Both the position numbers and the translations under genes were made by a program. This document shows, piece by piece, positions 37,350-46,656 of a DNA stretch of 64,000 nucleotides (position 1 is its first letter; the number at the start of each line of letters is the position of its first letter). The notes under the pieces were generated by a model. The model was not told where the DNA came from and did not search any database. It worked only from the letters and a program-made list of their open reading frames with translations. Origin of the DNA: Rhizobium sp. LC145 (GTDB lineage: Bacteria; Pseudomonadota; Alphaproteobacteria; Rhizobiales; Rhizobiaceae); assembly GCF_001005825.1 (NCBI RefSeq), contig NZ_LBHV01000002.1, forward strand, positions 62,001 to 126,000, read 5' to 3'.

Positions 37350-38948
37350 TTATTCGGAAACGCTGAGGAAGCGGCTGAGATGCTCGTTTACTGCATTGTC
37401 TTGCCAGCCCTTGATCCGGTCGGAAACCAGCCACAGATCAGCCTGCGTGAGAAGCGGTGCGACCGGCTGGTCGCGCATCACGAGCGCTTCGGCCTCGTGG
37501 AGAAGCTTCGACCGCTCCGCCTGATCCCGCTCCTCGTAAGACCTTTTCATCAGGTCGTCGAATTCGGGATTTTTGTACTGGCCGTAGTTGAACGTCTCGT
37601 TGGTGCTGAGGCTGAGCGCGAGGAAGTTTTCCGCGTCGGCGTAGTCTGCCACCCAGCCAGCGCGAGCGACGTTGAACTTCCCGTCTTCCTGCAGATAGGC
37701 GTAGTGAGACGATACATCGAGGTTTACCAGCGAGACGCTGGCACCAAAGGTGTTCTTCCACATGTCCGCAACCGCGGTGGCCACGCGCTCGTGGTTCGGG
37801 TTCGTGTTGTAGCGGATCTCGATATTGAGCGGCTTGCCGCCTTCGCCATATCCTGCCTCTTTCATGAGCTCGATCGCCTTGTCCTCACGGTCGAGCTGGG
37901 ACATTTCCGCGAAATCGGCCTTGGACGGTTCCCCATAGGTCTCCATGCCAGGAGGGACCATCGAATAGGCCGGAATCTGCGAGCCGCTATAGATCTCCTT
38001 GGCGAGGAAGTCCCGGTCGACGGCCATGGAGAGGGCACGGCGGACGCGGACGTCGCTGTACGGTTCCTGACGGCTGTCGAAGGCGTAGTAGTATGTCGCC
38101 AAGGTCGGCGATATATGCACCTGATCGCCGTAAGAGCTGCGGAGACGGTCGATCTGGTCGGCGGAGAAATTGTAGACCAGGTCCATCTCCTTGGCCTCGA
38201 ACCGGCGCACGGAAGCGGCTTGGTCATCGATCGGGTAGAAGATCACCTTGTCGAGCTTGACGTTGGCGGCGTCCCAGTGATTGGGGTTTTTCTCAACCAC
38301 CAAGCTGTCGTTCGGCACATGACTTACGAGCTTGAACGCCCCATTGGAAACCATGACACCGGGTTTGACGAAGTCTGCACCATTCTTTTCGACGCTCGCC
38401 TTGGAGACGGGAAGGGCCGTCTGATGCGCAAGGAGCTCCAGGAAGAACGGGGTCGGCCGTTCCAAGGTGATTTCGAGGGTCTTGGCGTCGACGGCCCTCA
38501 CTCCAAGCTCGCTCGTAGCGAGTTCACCCTTGTTGATCTTTTCCGCGTTTTTGATCGGATAGAGGATATTCGCGTAACCCGCAGCCGTTTTCGGATCTTC
38601 TATTCGCTGGAAGGAGAACACGAAATCCTCCGCCGTGACGGGTGAACCGTCCGACCAGTTCGCGTTTTCCCGCAGCTTGAAGGTATAGGTTGTCCCGTCT
38701 TCAGACACGGTCCAGGATTCAGCGGCTCCCGGTACGATCTTGCCGGTTGCGTCATAGATCGTCAGGCCTTCGTAAAGGTCTTTCAGGATAAATTCTTCGA
38801 TGTTGATGGACGTATGTGCCTGATCGAGTGTCTGCGGTTCGCCGGCGTTTCCGCGGTGGAGAACTGCCTCTGCAAAGGCTGACGTGGTGCCAAGAAGCAC
38901 GCTTCCAATCAGGGCCGCCGTTCGGAGGTTCAAGATTCGTGATGACAT
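37350..38948 (-). CDS. Oligopeptide-binding protein, OppA-like
   Basis: A 532-residue family-5 solute-binding protein with a signal peptide (LRTAALIGSVLLGTTSAFAEA). The opening RGNAGEPQTLDQAHTS and the later TYTFKLRENANWSDGSPVTA are hallmarks of OppA proteins. First gene of the peptide-uptake operon. Peptide length preference cannot be read from sequence. Confidence 0.94.
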   Translation of the reverse strand: MSSRILNLRTAALIGSVLLGTTSAFAEAVLHRGNAGEPQTLDQAHTSINIEEFILKDLYEGLTIYDATGKIVPGAAESWTVSEDGTTYTFKLRENANWSDGSPVTAEDFVFSFQRIEDPKTAAGYANILYPIKNAEKINKGELATSELGVRAVDAKTLEITLERPTPFFLELLAHQTALPVSKASVEKNGADFVKPGVMVSNGAFKLVSHVPNDSLVVEKNPNHWDAANVKLDKVIFYPIDDQAASVRRFEAKEMDLVYNFSADQIDRLRSSYGDQVHISPTLATYYYAFDSRQEPYSDVRVRRALSMAVDRDFLAKEIYSGSQIPAYSMVPPGMETYGEPSKADFAEMSQLDREDKAIELMKEAGYGEGGKPLNIEIRYNTNPNHERVATAVADMWKNTFGASVSLVNLDVSSHYAYLQEDGKFNVARAGWVADYADAENFLALSLSTNETFNYGQYKNPEFDDLMKRSYEERDQAERSKLLHEAEALVMRDQPVAPLLTQADLWLVSDRIKGWQDNAVNEHLSRFLSVSE

Positions 38949-39808
38949 TTTTTATGCTCCTTCCCAGTTTGTGTTTCATCAAGCCGTGAAGTGAATGTGA
39001 GAAAAGCCTCGAATGCAACTCAGTTTGCACCCTTCTTGCTGAGGGGTTTCTCCTTGGGCTTGCCATATCGCGGCATGGTTGTGGCTCATCTGCAAGCAGC
39101 TTCGGCAAGAGCCGTCCGCCCAACGCGGGCAGAGACGAAAGATTCGAACGTCCAAACGGCACCTTACGTAATATGTGCAACTGTAAAGAGACCTTTTCAT
39201 CGCCGCTACTGAAAGAAATATTCGAACTGTCTGATAATGATGTACCTCCCCGCACCTCCACAACGAAATTGCGGATCAAGAGAATTCAATCTCTAGATGA
39301 ATGCGCTCTGTGGATAACTCGGCAGACAAAGATCAGGAAAAACTCCGATAGCGGAGTGACCATGGTGATCTGTCCTTCCGTCGGGCCATTCAACCACGGC
39401 CCGGCGCGAGGCCGCCCGGCTGCTGGAAGGAAGCGGATGGCCCCCTGAGGTGCTGCGGCTCCGGTTGACGAGACGCGGCCGAGGCCAGCCCTGTGGCTGG
39501 TGCGCTGACGTCGAACCGCCGGCCTTCCTGGCGGACGGCACGGATGCCGAAGAGGCATGATCGATCGCGCGGAGGACGACTGCGCGCATCTCGAAGCGGC
39601 AGAATAGTCCCTTCAGACCAGCCTCCACCGGAGGCTCGGCCATTGTGTCGGCTTTCTGATTTCTGAACGTTGGAGCCAAGCACGTCTTGTCGGGAAGAGA
39701 CGGCTGTGGTCGGCAGGGAGAGGAGAGAGGACCGGAGGGGGGTGAAGCCGGACGATGGAGAGAGGGTTGTCCGGCCTGAACCCTGTCACCTCTCCGGAGA
39801 TAAAATCG
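38949..39808. other. Long gap between oppA and the antirestriction gene
   Basis: 860 bp. The oppA side is AT-richer and should hold its promoter. The right ~450 bp is GC-rich with an open but low-complexity minus frame (39293-39991) that I do not believe is coding; it may be the leader of the antirestriction gene. CTCCGGAGATAAAATCG just before 39809 supplies the ribosome site. Confidence 0.5.
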
Positions 39809-40231
39809 ATGCCGACATTCATGATTGCGCGCCAAAGCGCCACCACTGTCCCCCAAGGGCGTCGCCAGGAATTCCTGCCCACTTTGTTCGGTCGCTCGCT
39901 CCTGATCGTCGCCGAAAACGCGGTCTACAGCTTCATGGGTCGGCTGAGCCCGCTCGACTATGGCGGCGGCTTCTGGGATTTCTACGAACACGAGGGCAAG
40001 CCGCTATTCCTGGCTCCGAAATCCAGATCGCGGTTTCGGATCACCGGCTGGATCACCGGATTTCAAGGGGAGGTGTCCGCCGAGGCCGCAGGCATCATCG
40101 CCACGCTGTTCGCCTTCTCCCACCTCTCCTTCCATGATCAGTCCGAACATCTCTCTGAAGGCTACGGCCGTCTCTACGCCTATTCGGCCGACCATCCGGA
40201 AGCTGCCGAGATCTTCCAGGCGATCGATTGA
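39809..40231 (+). CDS. Antirestriction protein, KlcA/ArdB family
   Basis: 140 residues, the usual size. Motifs include FLPTLFGRSLLIVAENAVYS, LSPLDYGGGFWDFYE, and SFHDQSEHLSEGYGRLYAYS. KlcA/ArdB proteins are carried by plasmids and block type I restriction, protecting incoming DNA. GGAG lies 7 bases upstream of the ATG. It opens the plasmid-type accessory block. Confidence 0.88.
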   Translation: MPTFMIARQSATTVPQGRRQEFLPTLFGRSLLIVAENAVYSFMGRLSPLDYGGGFWDFYEHEGKPLFLAPKSRSRFRITGWITGFQGEVSAEAAGIIATLFAFSHLSFHDQSEHLSEGYGRLYAYSADHPEAAEIFQAID

Positions 40232-40241
40232 GAGCCAATAA

Positions 40242-40312
40242 GCGCCACTTTCGGGTGGCGCGCCTCAGCATCCCGCCTGCTTGCCACGTCGGACAGACGC
40301 CCCGGTGGCAAG
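40242..40312. terminator. Two stems after the antirestriction gene
   Basis: GCGCCAC/GTGGCGC (40242-40248, 40255-40261) and CTTGCCAC/GTGGCAAG (40280-40287, 40305-40312). Neither has a T run. They could end the antirestriction transcript or be read from the other side by the DUF1173 gene. Confidence 0.4.
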
Positions 40313-40428
40313 TCATCCTCCACTGCACCAGCCCGGTCGTCGCGAAAGCGGTCAGCCGGGCTTCTTCGTTTCAGGCGCTTTCAGCATGATTACCATGATT
40401 TCCAGCCCGCGGCCGGTCTCGTCCGGTA

Positions 40429-41619
40429 TCACGGAAGTGGCGGGATATCGCTCTCGGCCACCCTCCAGACCCAAGGCGCAATCTCCGGTCTCATGTCGAT
40501 CATATTGGTGAGCGCCTGCTCGTAATCATCTCCGGCGCTTGCCGGTACGATGAACATCGCGACGGGGCCGGGTTTCTGTTCCGGCAATGTCACCGACACG
40601 ATTGGCACATCGCGGGCTAGGTTGAAACGCAGGCCCTTGACGCTCTTTCGCTTGAAATGGCTGAGCTTCTCCAGCAGCCGCAGCTCGTGGATGTCCTCGA
40701 ATGGCAGCCAATGCTCATTAACCACCATCAGGGCAACCTCTTCGGCAGACGCGATGCCGGCGGTCGAGACGCCGAAGGTCGCGATGATGATCAGATGGAG
40801 CGCCTCGCTTAAGCGCCAGAGTTCCAGTTCGGTCTCATAGCGTGCTGCGAGACGCCCCCATGCGCCATCCTCGATCATCAGCGGGAAGGGCAGGTGCCGT
40901 ACGACAATCTTGTGACCCTCGCGGGCGGCGGAAAACTCCTTCACCTCGGCCACGATCATCATGAGTTTTCGCGGGCCCGAACCAGTCGCCTGTATACTCT
41001 TGAGCGCGGTGGCACGCCGGACAGCAATCCCGTCCTTGTCGTCCGGATGAAACACCTCGGGAACGAAGAGCACATCGCTCAGCGAACCGCCCCTTGCGGT
41101 CATTTGCGAGGCCGCATTGATGAGGCTCGTGCGCACCCGGCCCCAGCCGCGCCGGCCCGCCCACCTCGAGCGCCATTCCGTCAGTTCGCCGGCCTCCCAG
41201 AGATAATGCAGCATCGCCCTGAGCGACAGTTTCCTGACCTCGCCGCGGATGCCCGGCTCCTCTTTTTCAGCCGATGCGTCCTGCGTCGTTCGTGGCCCGC
41301 GTTTTGTCAGGGAAAAATCCAGTTTCAGGTCTGCCTTGCCGCTGGCATCGATCTGGATCGCATTGCCGATCAGCGGACCGAGGCCGGAAAGCTCGTAGGG
41401 AGGCTCATAGGAGAGGCACGCAGGATCGTGATCGCGCCCCGAAAGTGGCATGCGCTTGATGAGATACTGATCCTCCAGGCGCGCTATATACATCGCAACC
41501 GGGGGCTCCTTGCACATGCACATCGGGCGGAGCCTTTGCTCATAGGCGTGCGGAAGCAGTAGCCGAAACTCGGGCGAGGATTCGTCCACTGTCTGATCGC
41601 CGATCATGAAGTTTCGCAC
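40429..41619 (-). CDS. DUF1173 family protein
   Basis: A 396-residue protein. The N-terminal RLRPMCMCKEPPVAMYIAR has a Cys-x-Cys pair typical of the family, and LHYLWEAGELTEWRSRWAG follows mid-protein. DUF1173 proteins are found on rhizobial plasmids and integrative elements; function unknown, though location suggests a role in plasmid biology. The only gene in this orientation in the 39.8-46.8 kb block. The promoter region contains an inverted repeat at 41667-41692. Confidence 0.8.
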   Translation of the reverse strand: MRNFMIGDQTVDESSPEFRLLLPHAYEQRLRPMCMCKEPPVAMYIARLEDQYLIKRMPLSGRDHDPACLSYEPPYELSGLGPLIGNAIQIDASGKADLKLDFSLTKRGPRTTQDASAEKEEPGIRGEVRKLSLRAMLHYLWEAGELTEWRSRWAGRRGWGRVRTSLINAASQMTARGGSLSDVLFVPEVFHPDDKDGIAVRRATALKSIQATGSGPRKLMMIVAEVKEFSAAREGHKIVVRHLPFPLMIEDGAWGRLAARYETELELWRLSEALHLIIIATFGVSTAGIASAEEVALMVVNEHWLPFEDIHELRLLEKLSHFKRKSVKGLRFNLARDVPIVSVTLPEQKPGPVAMFIVPASAGDDYEQALTNMIDMRPEIAPWVWRVAESDIPPLP

Positions 41620-41666
41620 CTTGGCTCTCCTCTTGCCCCGGCCGAAGGTACACGCGCAACGCCCAT

Positions 41667-41692
41667 TTTACTATCAAAAAACAGATAGTAAA
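41667..41692. promoter_or_regulatory. Inverted repeat upstream of the DUF1173 gene
   Basis: TTTACTATC and GATAGTAAA are a 9-bp perfect inverted repeat with an 8-nt A-rich centre, 48 bp before the DUF1173 start in an AT-rich stretch unlike its surroundings. It is a good candidate operator/promoter. Confidence 0.5.
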
Positions 41693-41767
41693 ATACTGTA
41701 ATATCGCGATTTGCACTCTTGGGGCTCTGATCGCGCCGGTCGCGGGGACCGCCGTCAGCGCGCGGCG

Positions 41768-41804
41768 GGGAACGCAGCTTGGCTGCGGTTCCGCGTTCCC
41801 TTTT
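41768..41804 (+). terminator. GC hairpin with T tail
   Basis: GGGAACGC (41768-41775) pairs with GCGTTCCC (41793-41800), with an inner GCAGC/GCTGC stem, and is followed by TTTTC. No plus-strand gene is seen just upstream, so it may end a transcript of unknown origin or be part of a structured repeat. Confidence 0.45.
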
Positions 41805-42378
41805 CGGCGCGGCTGATCAGAATCGGCGCCTCGCCCGCGCCGGGAACTTAGGCAACACTCCAGTCGGCAGTCGACATTTTGGTAGGCTCAATGAGCTGGC
41901 TTTCGTCGACGATCTGTCAACCTCCCGAGCCGTTTTCATTCCGTGGGTGGACGGATGGCCCTCAACAGCTTTCAATTTTTTACTTGCTCAGCTACGCCTT
42001 TGGGGCAATATTGCCGCCGCAACCGGACCCGCACAGCGGGTGGCTCCTCCGAGCGCCATCCCTCGGTAACCAGCTGCTTCCTTGCTGGTCTTCACAGATA
42101 CTCCGCAGCGAATATTCCGATTGGACCTCCCAATGACAGTGATGGCGTGATCCCGAACTTGCACTGCAAGCGCTTTTCGATCCGCCATATTGATGGTCAG
42201 AGCGTCGATGACGTTCCGCGGCGTTCTCCTCAATCGCTCACCGCTTCTGCAAGCATCCCGCCGCCACTAGTCCTGCTCGACGCAGTCTCTCGGTTCATCG
42301 AGATTAGTAGGCTGCTGGGCAGCATCAATCTGAAGTCAGGTCCCGAAAAGGATCGAGCGCCTAACATCGGGTCGAGGC
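41805..42378. other. Intergenic region, no supported gene
   Basis: 574 bp before the glycosyltransferase gene. Frames on both strands are open for 80-150 codons but show no recognisable protein features. Possibly remnants of mobile DNA. Confidence 0.5.
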
Positions 42379-43344
42379 ATGGATAGGTCGGAATTTCCAT
42401 GCTCCCCATCGCGGATCCGCACGGTCTCTGAGGCTCGCAGCAATGGCGTGATCAGGATCATGACCGCGACTGACAGAAATTATGTGGAAATGACCGGGGT
42501 TCTGATAGCGTCCATTTCGAGACAACCACATGGTCAGCCCGTAGAAATGATTGTGCTCAGCAACGGACTAACCGGGTACGACAAGCGGAGGCTTCATGCT
42601 TGTCAGCGCGGGCGGAGCATTCTGCGTATAGTGGAGCTGGATGAAGAAAAAGCAGAACTACTGTCTGATTTGAGGACCGCACGTCATTTGACTGCAAGCG
42701 CCTATGCCCGGATCATGATTCCTGATCTCCTGCCCTCCATTGAGGGGCGCGTGTTGTATCTAGATTGCGATATCGTCGTGAATGCTCCCCTTGATGAGCT
42801 TTTTACTCTTGATCTAAAGGGGCGTCCTGCTGCGCTTGTTCGCAATGCGGCATCTCCTGAACGACTTGCACAATTGAACACCGCGCTCGGCCACCCAATT
42901 GATGAGCCCTACTTCAATTCCGGTGTGCTGCTGATCGATCTCGGCGAGTGGCGCCGCCAAGAACTCACGTCAAAATGTATGGCCTTCGCTCTTGACTGGG
43001 AAGACCCAGCCAAAGATCACGACCAAGCAGTTCTTAATCATGTACTGCGGGGAAACTGGCTCGAACTGGACGTGAAATGGAACCAAAACCCCAGGAAAGT
43101 GAGCGTTGAAGAAGCAGCATATCTTCCGGTGCAACACTTCTGGGGCAAGGCGAAGCCGACCCATTGCGAGTATCCGAAAGAGTATCGAGAAGTTTACGAT
43201 CATTATCGTGCAGGAACGCCTTGGGCCAGCGCGCGATTGCCGGGAAAGCTCGAGCGTAGAATTAGGACGAGATTGTTAAAGGCGGGGGCGGCAATCGATC
43301 AGGCGGTCGGAAAACTTAGCTCATTTATCAGAACGTGGCCTTGA
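42379..43344 (+). CDS. Glycosyltransferase family 8 protein
   Basis: A 321-residue retaining GT-A enzyme. The nucleotide-sugar strand is IRIMTATDRNYVEMTGVLI, the metal DxD is Asp129-Asp131 in VLYLDCDIVV, and the acceptor-side motif FNSGVLLIDLGEWRR follows. A late His (VQHFWG) matches the family's second metal ligand. Members transfer glucose or galactose to LPS or glycolipids. It stands alone inside the plasmid block and its codon use is more AT-rich than its neighbours, suggesting separate acquisition. Confidence 0.9.
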   Translation: MDRSEFPCSPSRIRTVSEARSNGVIRIMTATDRNYVEMTGVLIASISRQPHGQPVEMIVLSNGLTGYDKRRLHACQRGRSILRIVELDEEKAELLSDLRTARHLTASAYARIMIPDLLPSIEGRVLYLDCDIVVNAPLDELFTLDLKGRPAALVRNAASPERLAQLNTALGHPIDEPYFNSGVLLIDLGEWRRQELTSKCMAFALDWEDPAKDHDQAVLNHVLRGNWLELDVKWNQNPRKVSVEEAAYLPVQHFWGKAKPTHCEYPKEYREVYDHYRAGTPWASARLPGKLERRIRTRLLKAGAAIDQAVGKLSSFIRTWP

Positions 43345-44267
43345 AGAGAGGTATCCCTCCAAGCCGAGGGAGGTAGCTCCGATGCCCCGACTTCCAGCAG
43401 CGAGGTGTGACCGATCCCTCCGGTGTGATGACCGGTGCGCATCGCATATGGCTCGATCTGGGGCGATGGAAAGGCGGAGGTGAACGATCCCCGCCGCGCG
43501 CTTGGCGGGTTGCTCGGGTAGGCTGCGCGCTTCTGTTTTCTCCTCCAAGGCCTCGTGCCGGTCATGGCTGGAAGCGAAGGGCTGAAAGCATCTTGTCGCT
43601 CGCGCATGTGATACCGGCATGCCGATAGTCTCAGCGCTGACGATCAGTCACGTTGCTGCCTTTCGGCTGTCCGATAGTTGCCAGCGACCCTACACCGGCG
43701 CCGATGCGACCGGCGGCATGGCATCGAGGGATTGAGCCGCCGCGCGCAAGCGCTTGGGATTCTGCCGCTCGTGCTCACCCCGAACTCGGCGATTTTAACG
43801 AGGACCTGCGCCGGCTCAGACCCGACCGGCTCACTATGAATCTGAGAGCCTGAATCGCGCCGGAAGACACCCAGGCATTCCTGCTACCTCATGCGGCTGG
43901 ACGGGACGGTGGGAGAGGGCGCAGCGTGGCAGCGAAGGCCGGTCCGTCCTGGTGCCGTTCGGGTGGGCGCGCCCGCGGGCCTGTCGAGTGGCGACCCCTA
44001 CCATACGGCTGTCGAGCCTTCAGCGGGTCGGTCGGATTTCTTCCCCGCGCCGTCACCTCATTGACGCATCGGCTGTTCCGAAAACCGGTTCCCACTTTTC
44101 GGGCCGATGGTGAAGCCGGCGCTCCTCGCGGGCCAAGAAACCCTTCTTCCGCCGCCCGGCGCTCCGCTGGGCCGCGGCGTGAGGCGCCGCGGTTCCGGCT
44201 CGCCCGCCGCATGGAAGGGATCGCCGCCAGGCCGCGAGAGGCGCGGTCAAAACCGACGGAGAACATC
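43345..44267. other. Long leader/intergenic region before the DUF2493 gene
   Basis: 923 bp, very GC-rich in the right half. Open frames here are low-complexity and unconvincing. GAAAACCGGTTCCCACTTTTC at about 44081-44101 resembles a short intergenic repeat I associate with rhizobial genomes (from memory, not searched). The long leader may carry regulatory structure. Confidence 0.45.
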
Positions 44268-45209
44268 ATGAACCTGACCCTTCCTATCGACGACGCTTGC
44301 GAGCCCCACCACGCGTCTTCCCCGACCGACCGCTCCATCTACGAAATGCAGCTCTACGGTCATCGCCGCCTCCAGGACGAGCCCGACCCGCGGCCGCTGC
44401 CCGAGGAGCCGGTGGTCCAGTCGGCGCTGACCGTCATCTTCGACGCCATGTTCGAGATGCTCGGCGACACGCGGCTGGAACCTGATCTTGAAGATCTGCT
44501 CTGGTCGATGGTCAATCTCTTCCACCGCGCCGGCGAGCGCATTCAGCGCGAGCTCCACCGCAATGAGGATGCTCAGCGCGCCGGACAGAGCGAGCAGGAC
44601 GGCTCGGAGGTGAAAAGCGTCGAGCTTGAGCGCCTGATCGCCGAGGGCATCACGCTCCTCGAGCGCCGCAATTCCTTCGAGTTCATGCGCGACCATGCCG
44701 CCGACCTCTTCGAAGCCCAGACCGGATCCGCTTGGCGGCCGCGGACCGGCTCGAAGGTCAACCACGCCAACATGACCGCGGCGATGATCGACAGCCGCGA
44801 CTTTCTTTCCGCTCGCCGCCGCGCCGAGACCGAGGTGCTGATCCCGGTCGGCACCAAGATCGCCTTCGGCGGCGGCATTGACTACAACGATCATGAACGG
44901 ATCTGGGCGAAACTCGATCAGGCTCTCGCAAAGTATTCCGATATGGTGCTCTTGCATGGCGGCTCGTCGAAGGGAGCCGAGCGTATCGCTGCCTGCTGGG
45001 CCGAAGCCCGCAAGGTGCCGCAGATCGCTTTCAAGCCGAACTGGACGAAGCACGCCAAGGCGGCACCCTTCTGGCGCAACGACGAGATGCTATCGGTCAT
45101 GCCGGCGGGCGTCATCATCTTCCCTGGTTCCGGCATTACCGAGAACTTGCGCGACAAGGCCCGCCGCTTCGGCATCAACGTCTGGGAAATCAGGGAAGGC
45201 GGCGCGTGA
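44268..45209 (+). CDS. DUF2493 (SLOG-superfamily-like) protein
   Basis: A 313-residue protein. The C-terminal ~120 residues form the DUF2493 domain: TKIAFGGGIDYNDHERIWA, LLHGGSSKGAERIAACWA, and GVIIFPGSGITENLRDKA. SLOG-like Rossmann folds bind nucleotides or nucleotide signals. The N-terminal half is helical. It is common on rhizobial plasmids. The start at 44268 follows CGGAGAACATC; the frame to 43926 is low-complexity leader. Confidence 0.85.
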   Translation: MNLTLPIDDACEPHHASSPTDRSIYEMQLYGHRRLQDEPDPRPLPEEPVVQSALTVIFDAMFEMLGDTRLEPDLEDLLWSMVNLFHRAGERIQRELHRNEDAQRAGQSEQDGSEVKSVELERLIAEGITLLERRNSFEFMRDHAADLFEAQTGSAWRPRTGSKVNHANMTAAMIDSRDFLSARRRAETEVLIPVGTKIAFGGGIDYNDHERIWAKLDQALAKYSDMVLLHGGSSKGAERIAACWAEARKVPQIAFKPNWTKHAKAAPFWRNDEMLSVMPAGVIIFPGSGITENLRDKARRFGINVWEIREGGA

Positions 45210-45261
45210 GCGCCGTTTTCTTGCAAATCTGGATATGATGGAATCAACAAAGGAGTCTGAC

Positions 45262-45426
45262 ATGCGGCAGTTTACTACAGGCGATCTCAATAAGCAGGTG
45301 GGCGACGTCACGGACGCCGCCGCCCGCGAACCCATCGTTCTCACCAAGCACCGCAAACCCCGTTTCGTGCTGATGAGCTACGCTCCCCGGTTTGACCCGC
45401 ACCATTCCGGGTACTCCGCAGGATGA
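45262..45426 (+). CDS. Phd/YefM-type antitoxin-like protein
   Basis: A 54-residue protein, MRQFTTGDLNKQVGDVTDAA, followed by PIVLTKHRKPRFVLMSY, the typical Phd/YefM DNA-binding fold core. AAAGGAG precedes the ATG. No toxin gene follows, so it is an orphan; the C-terminal toxin-binding tail is short. It could act as a repressor only. Confidence 0.75.
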   Translation: MRQFTTGDLNKQVGDVTDAAAREPIVLTKHRKPRFVLMSYAPRFDPHHSGYSAG

Positions 45427-45737
45427 AGCTGTTGTCAGCCCCCCCGAGCGCCCGGTAACGACGTTGCCAAAAATGATGCGCCCGCGGGACCCGCCATAGC
45501 CGGAAGCGCGTATCCGATCGCCGCGCAGCGGATCATAAAAGAGCCGCAGCAGGCTTCGCGGCGGGACGCTTGCCGAAGAATGAGGTGGGCGGGATGCCTT
45601 CGTCGGGCATGCCGGTGCCGCTGAAGATCGGCATTGGGCGGGGACGCAGAGCAACGCAATGGCGCGCCTATGAGCACTGCATGTGGCGGCAAGGGCTGCG
45701 TCGAGCAGCGTGATGTGCGTCGCCATCGGTCGCATCC

Positions 45738-45953
45738 GGTCCATTCCCTTGTTATGTCGACTTGTGGAGGACCGCCTGCTTACTGCGGTCAACCCCTTTG
45801 GGGTACAGCCGACAAAATTTCTGGAAAATTCTTTTTTTAGCTTTGCCTGCGGGGACTTTCGTCCCCGAGTTTCGGCAAAAGAATTTTCCAGAAGTTGTGC
45901 CGGCCTGACCGCAGCAGGACGGCCCTCTCCATCGCCGCCATCGGGAATGGACC
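45738..45953. repeat. 216-bp imperfect palindrome upstream of DUF736
   Basis: Nested inverted repeats: outer GGTCCATTCCC/GGGAATGGACC (45738-45748, 45943-45953); CTGCGGTCA/TGACCGCAG (45783-45791, 45906-45914); a 17-bp perfect pair (45819-45835 and 45877-45893, TTCTGGAAAATTCTTTT); and a core GGGGAC TTTC GTCCCC. It ends 24 bp before the DUF736 start. It could be a MITE-like insertion, a single-strand initiation or transfer structure, or a regulatory leader. Confidence 0.8.
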
Positions 45954-45977
45954 CGATACAACCGAAGGAGAAGTACA

Positions 45978-46301
45978 ATGGCATCCCAAATCGCAACCCT
46001 CACCACCGAGGCCGACGGCTCGATGGAAGGCGTCTTCGCAACGCTCAGGGTGAACGCCCCGATCGCCGTCCTGCCGAACACCAACAAGTCCCGCGACGAC
46101 GCTCCGGACTACCGCATCGTCAACAAGCGCACCGGCTTTGAAATCGGCGCGGGCTGGTACCGGATCTCGCCACGCAGCGGCACGGAATACCTCTCCGTGA
46201 AGCTCGAGGCCCCCGAAATCGGCGTCATCTTCGGCAACGTCGCCACAGCCCCCGGCGGAGACGAAAGCAAGAAAGTCATTCTCTGGAACGACCCGAACTG
46301 A
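45978..46301 (+). CDS. DUF736 family protein
   Basis: A 107-residue protein: MASQIATLTTEADGSMEGVF at the start, then KSRDDAPDYRIVNKRTGFEIG and LSVKLEAPEIGVIF. DUF736 proteins are small, beta-rich, very common on rhizobial plasmids and integrative elements; function unknown, single-strand DNA binding has been suggested by their context. GAAGGAG precedes the ATG and a strong terminator follows. Confidence 0.9.
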   Translation: MASQIATLTTEADGSMEGVFATLRVNAPIAVLPNTNKSRDDAPDYRIVNKRTGFEIGAGWYRISPRSGTEYLSVKLEAPEIGVIFGNVATAPGGDESKKVILWNDPN

Positions 46302-46312
46302 ACAGCAAGCGA

Positions 46313-46340
46313 GCGGCCCCGAGCAATCGGGGCCGCTTTC
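46313..46340 (+). terminator. Terminator after DUF736
   Basis: GCGGCCCCGA (46313-46322) and TCGGGGCCGC (46327-46336) form a 10-bp perfect stem with a GCAA tetraloop and a TTTC tail. Confidence 0.8.
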
Positions 46341-46656
46341 GCCGCATTCTGGTTGATCATTGCGCGCAGTATTGGGAGAAAACGCGGGAATTCAAGCCGC
46401 TTTTGCTCCTCCTGCTGTGCCGGGGCGAGAGCCGGTCTGCTCTGCTATGAGGGTTCGCGCCGCCTTAAAGACGGCGGCTTACCAATTTTTCCGCCGAACC
46501 GCTGAAGCGGCCCGGAGAAAAATGAGTTCCTCCGCGCACCACCGACGGCCGCTGACGCGATCCTGACCCCGGCCCGATTTCACATCCGTGGGCGTTATCT
46601 TTTACACTATCCAAGGAAATAGTGATTATACCTATGCAACAATAGAGAAAACCCAT

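Noticed and set aside
39293..39991. 232-codon minus frame upstream of the antirestriction gene
   Set aside because: Arg/Ser/Pro-rich with no domain, and it overlaps the antirestriction gene.
43926..45209. Longer 427-codon version of the DUF2493 protein
   Set aside because: The first ~114 codons are low-complexity and a proper ribosome site precedes ATG 44268.
45244..45996. 250-codon minus frame across the palindrome before DUF736
   Set aside because: It is antisense to the Phd-like gene and crosses the inverted repeats; the sequence is low-complexity.
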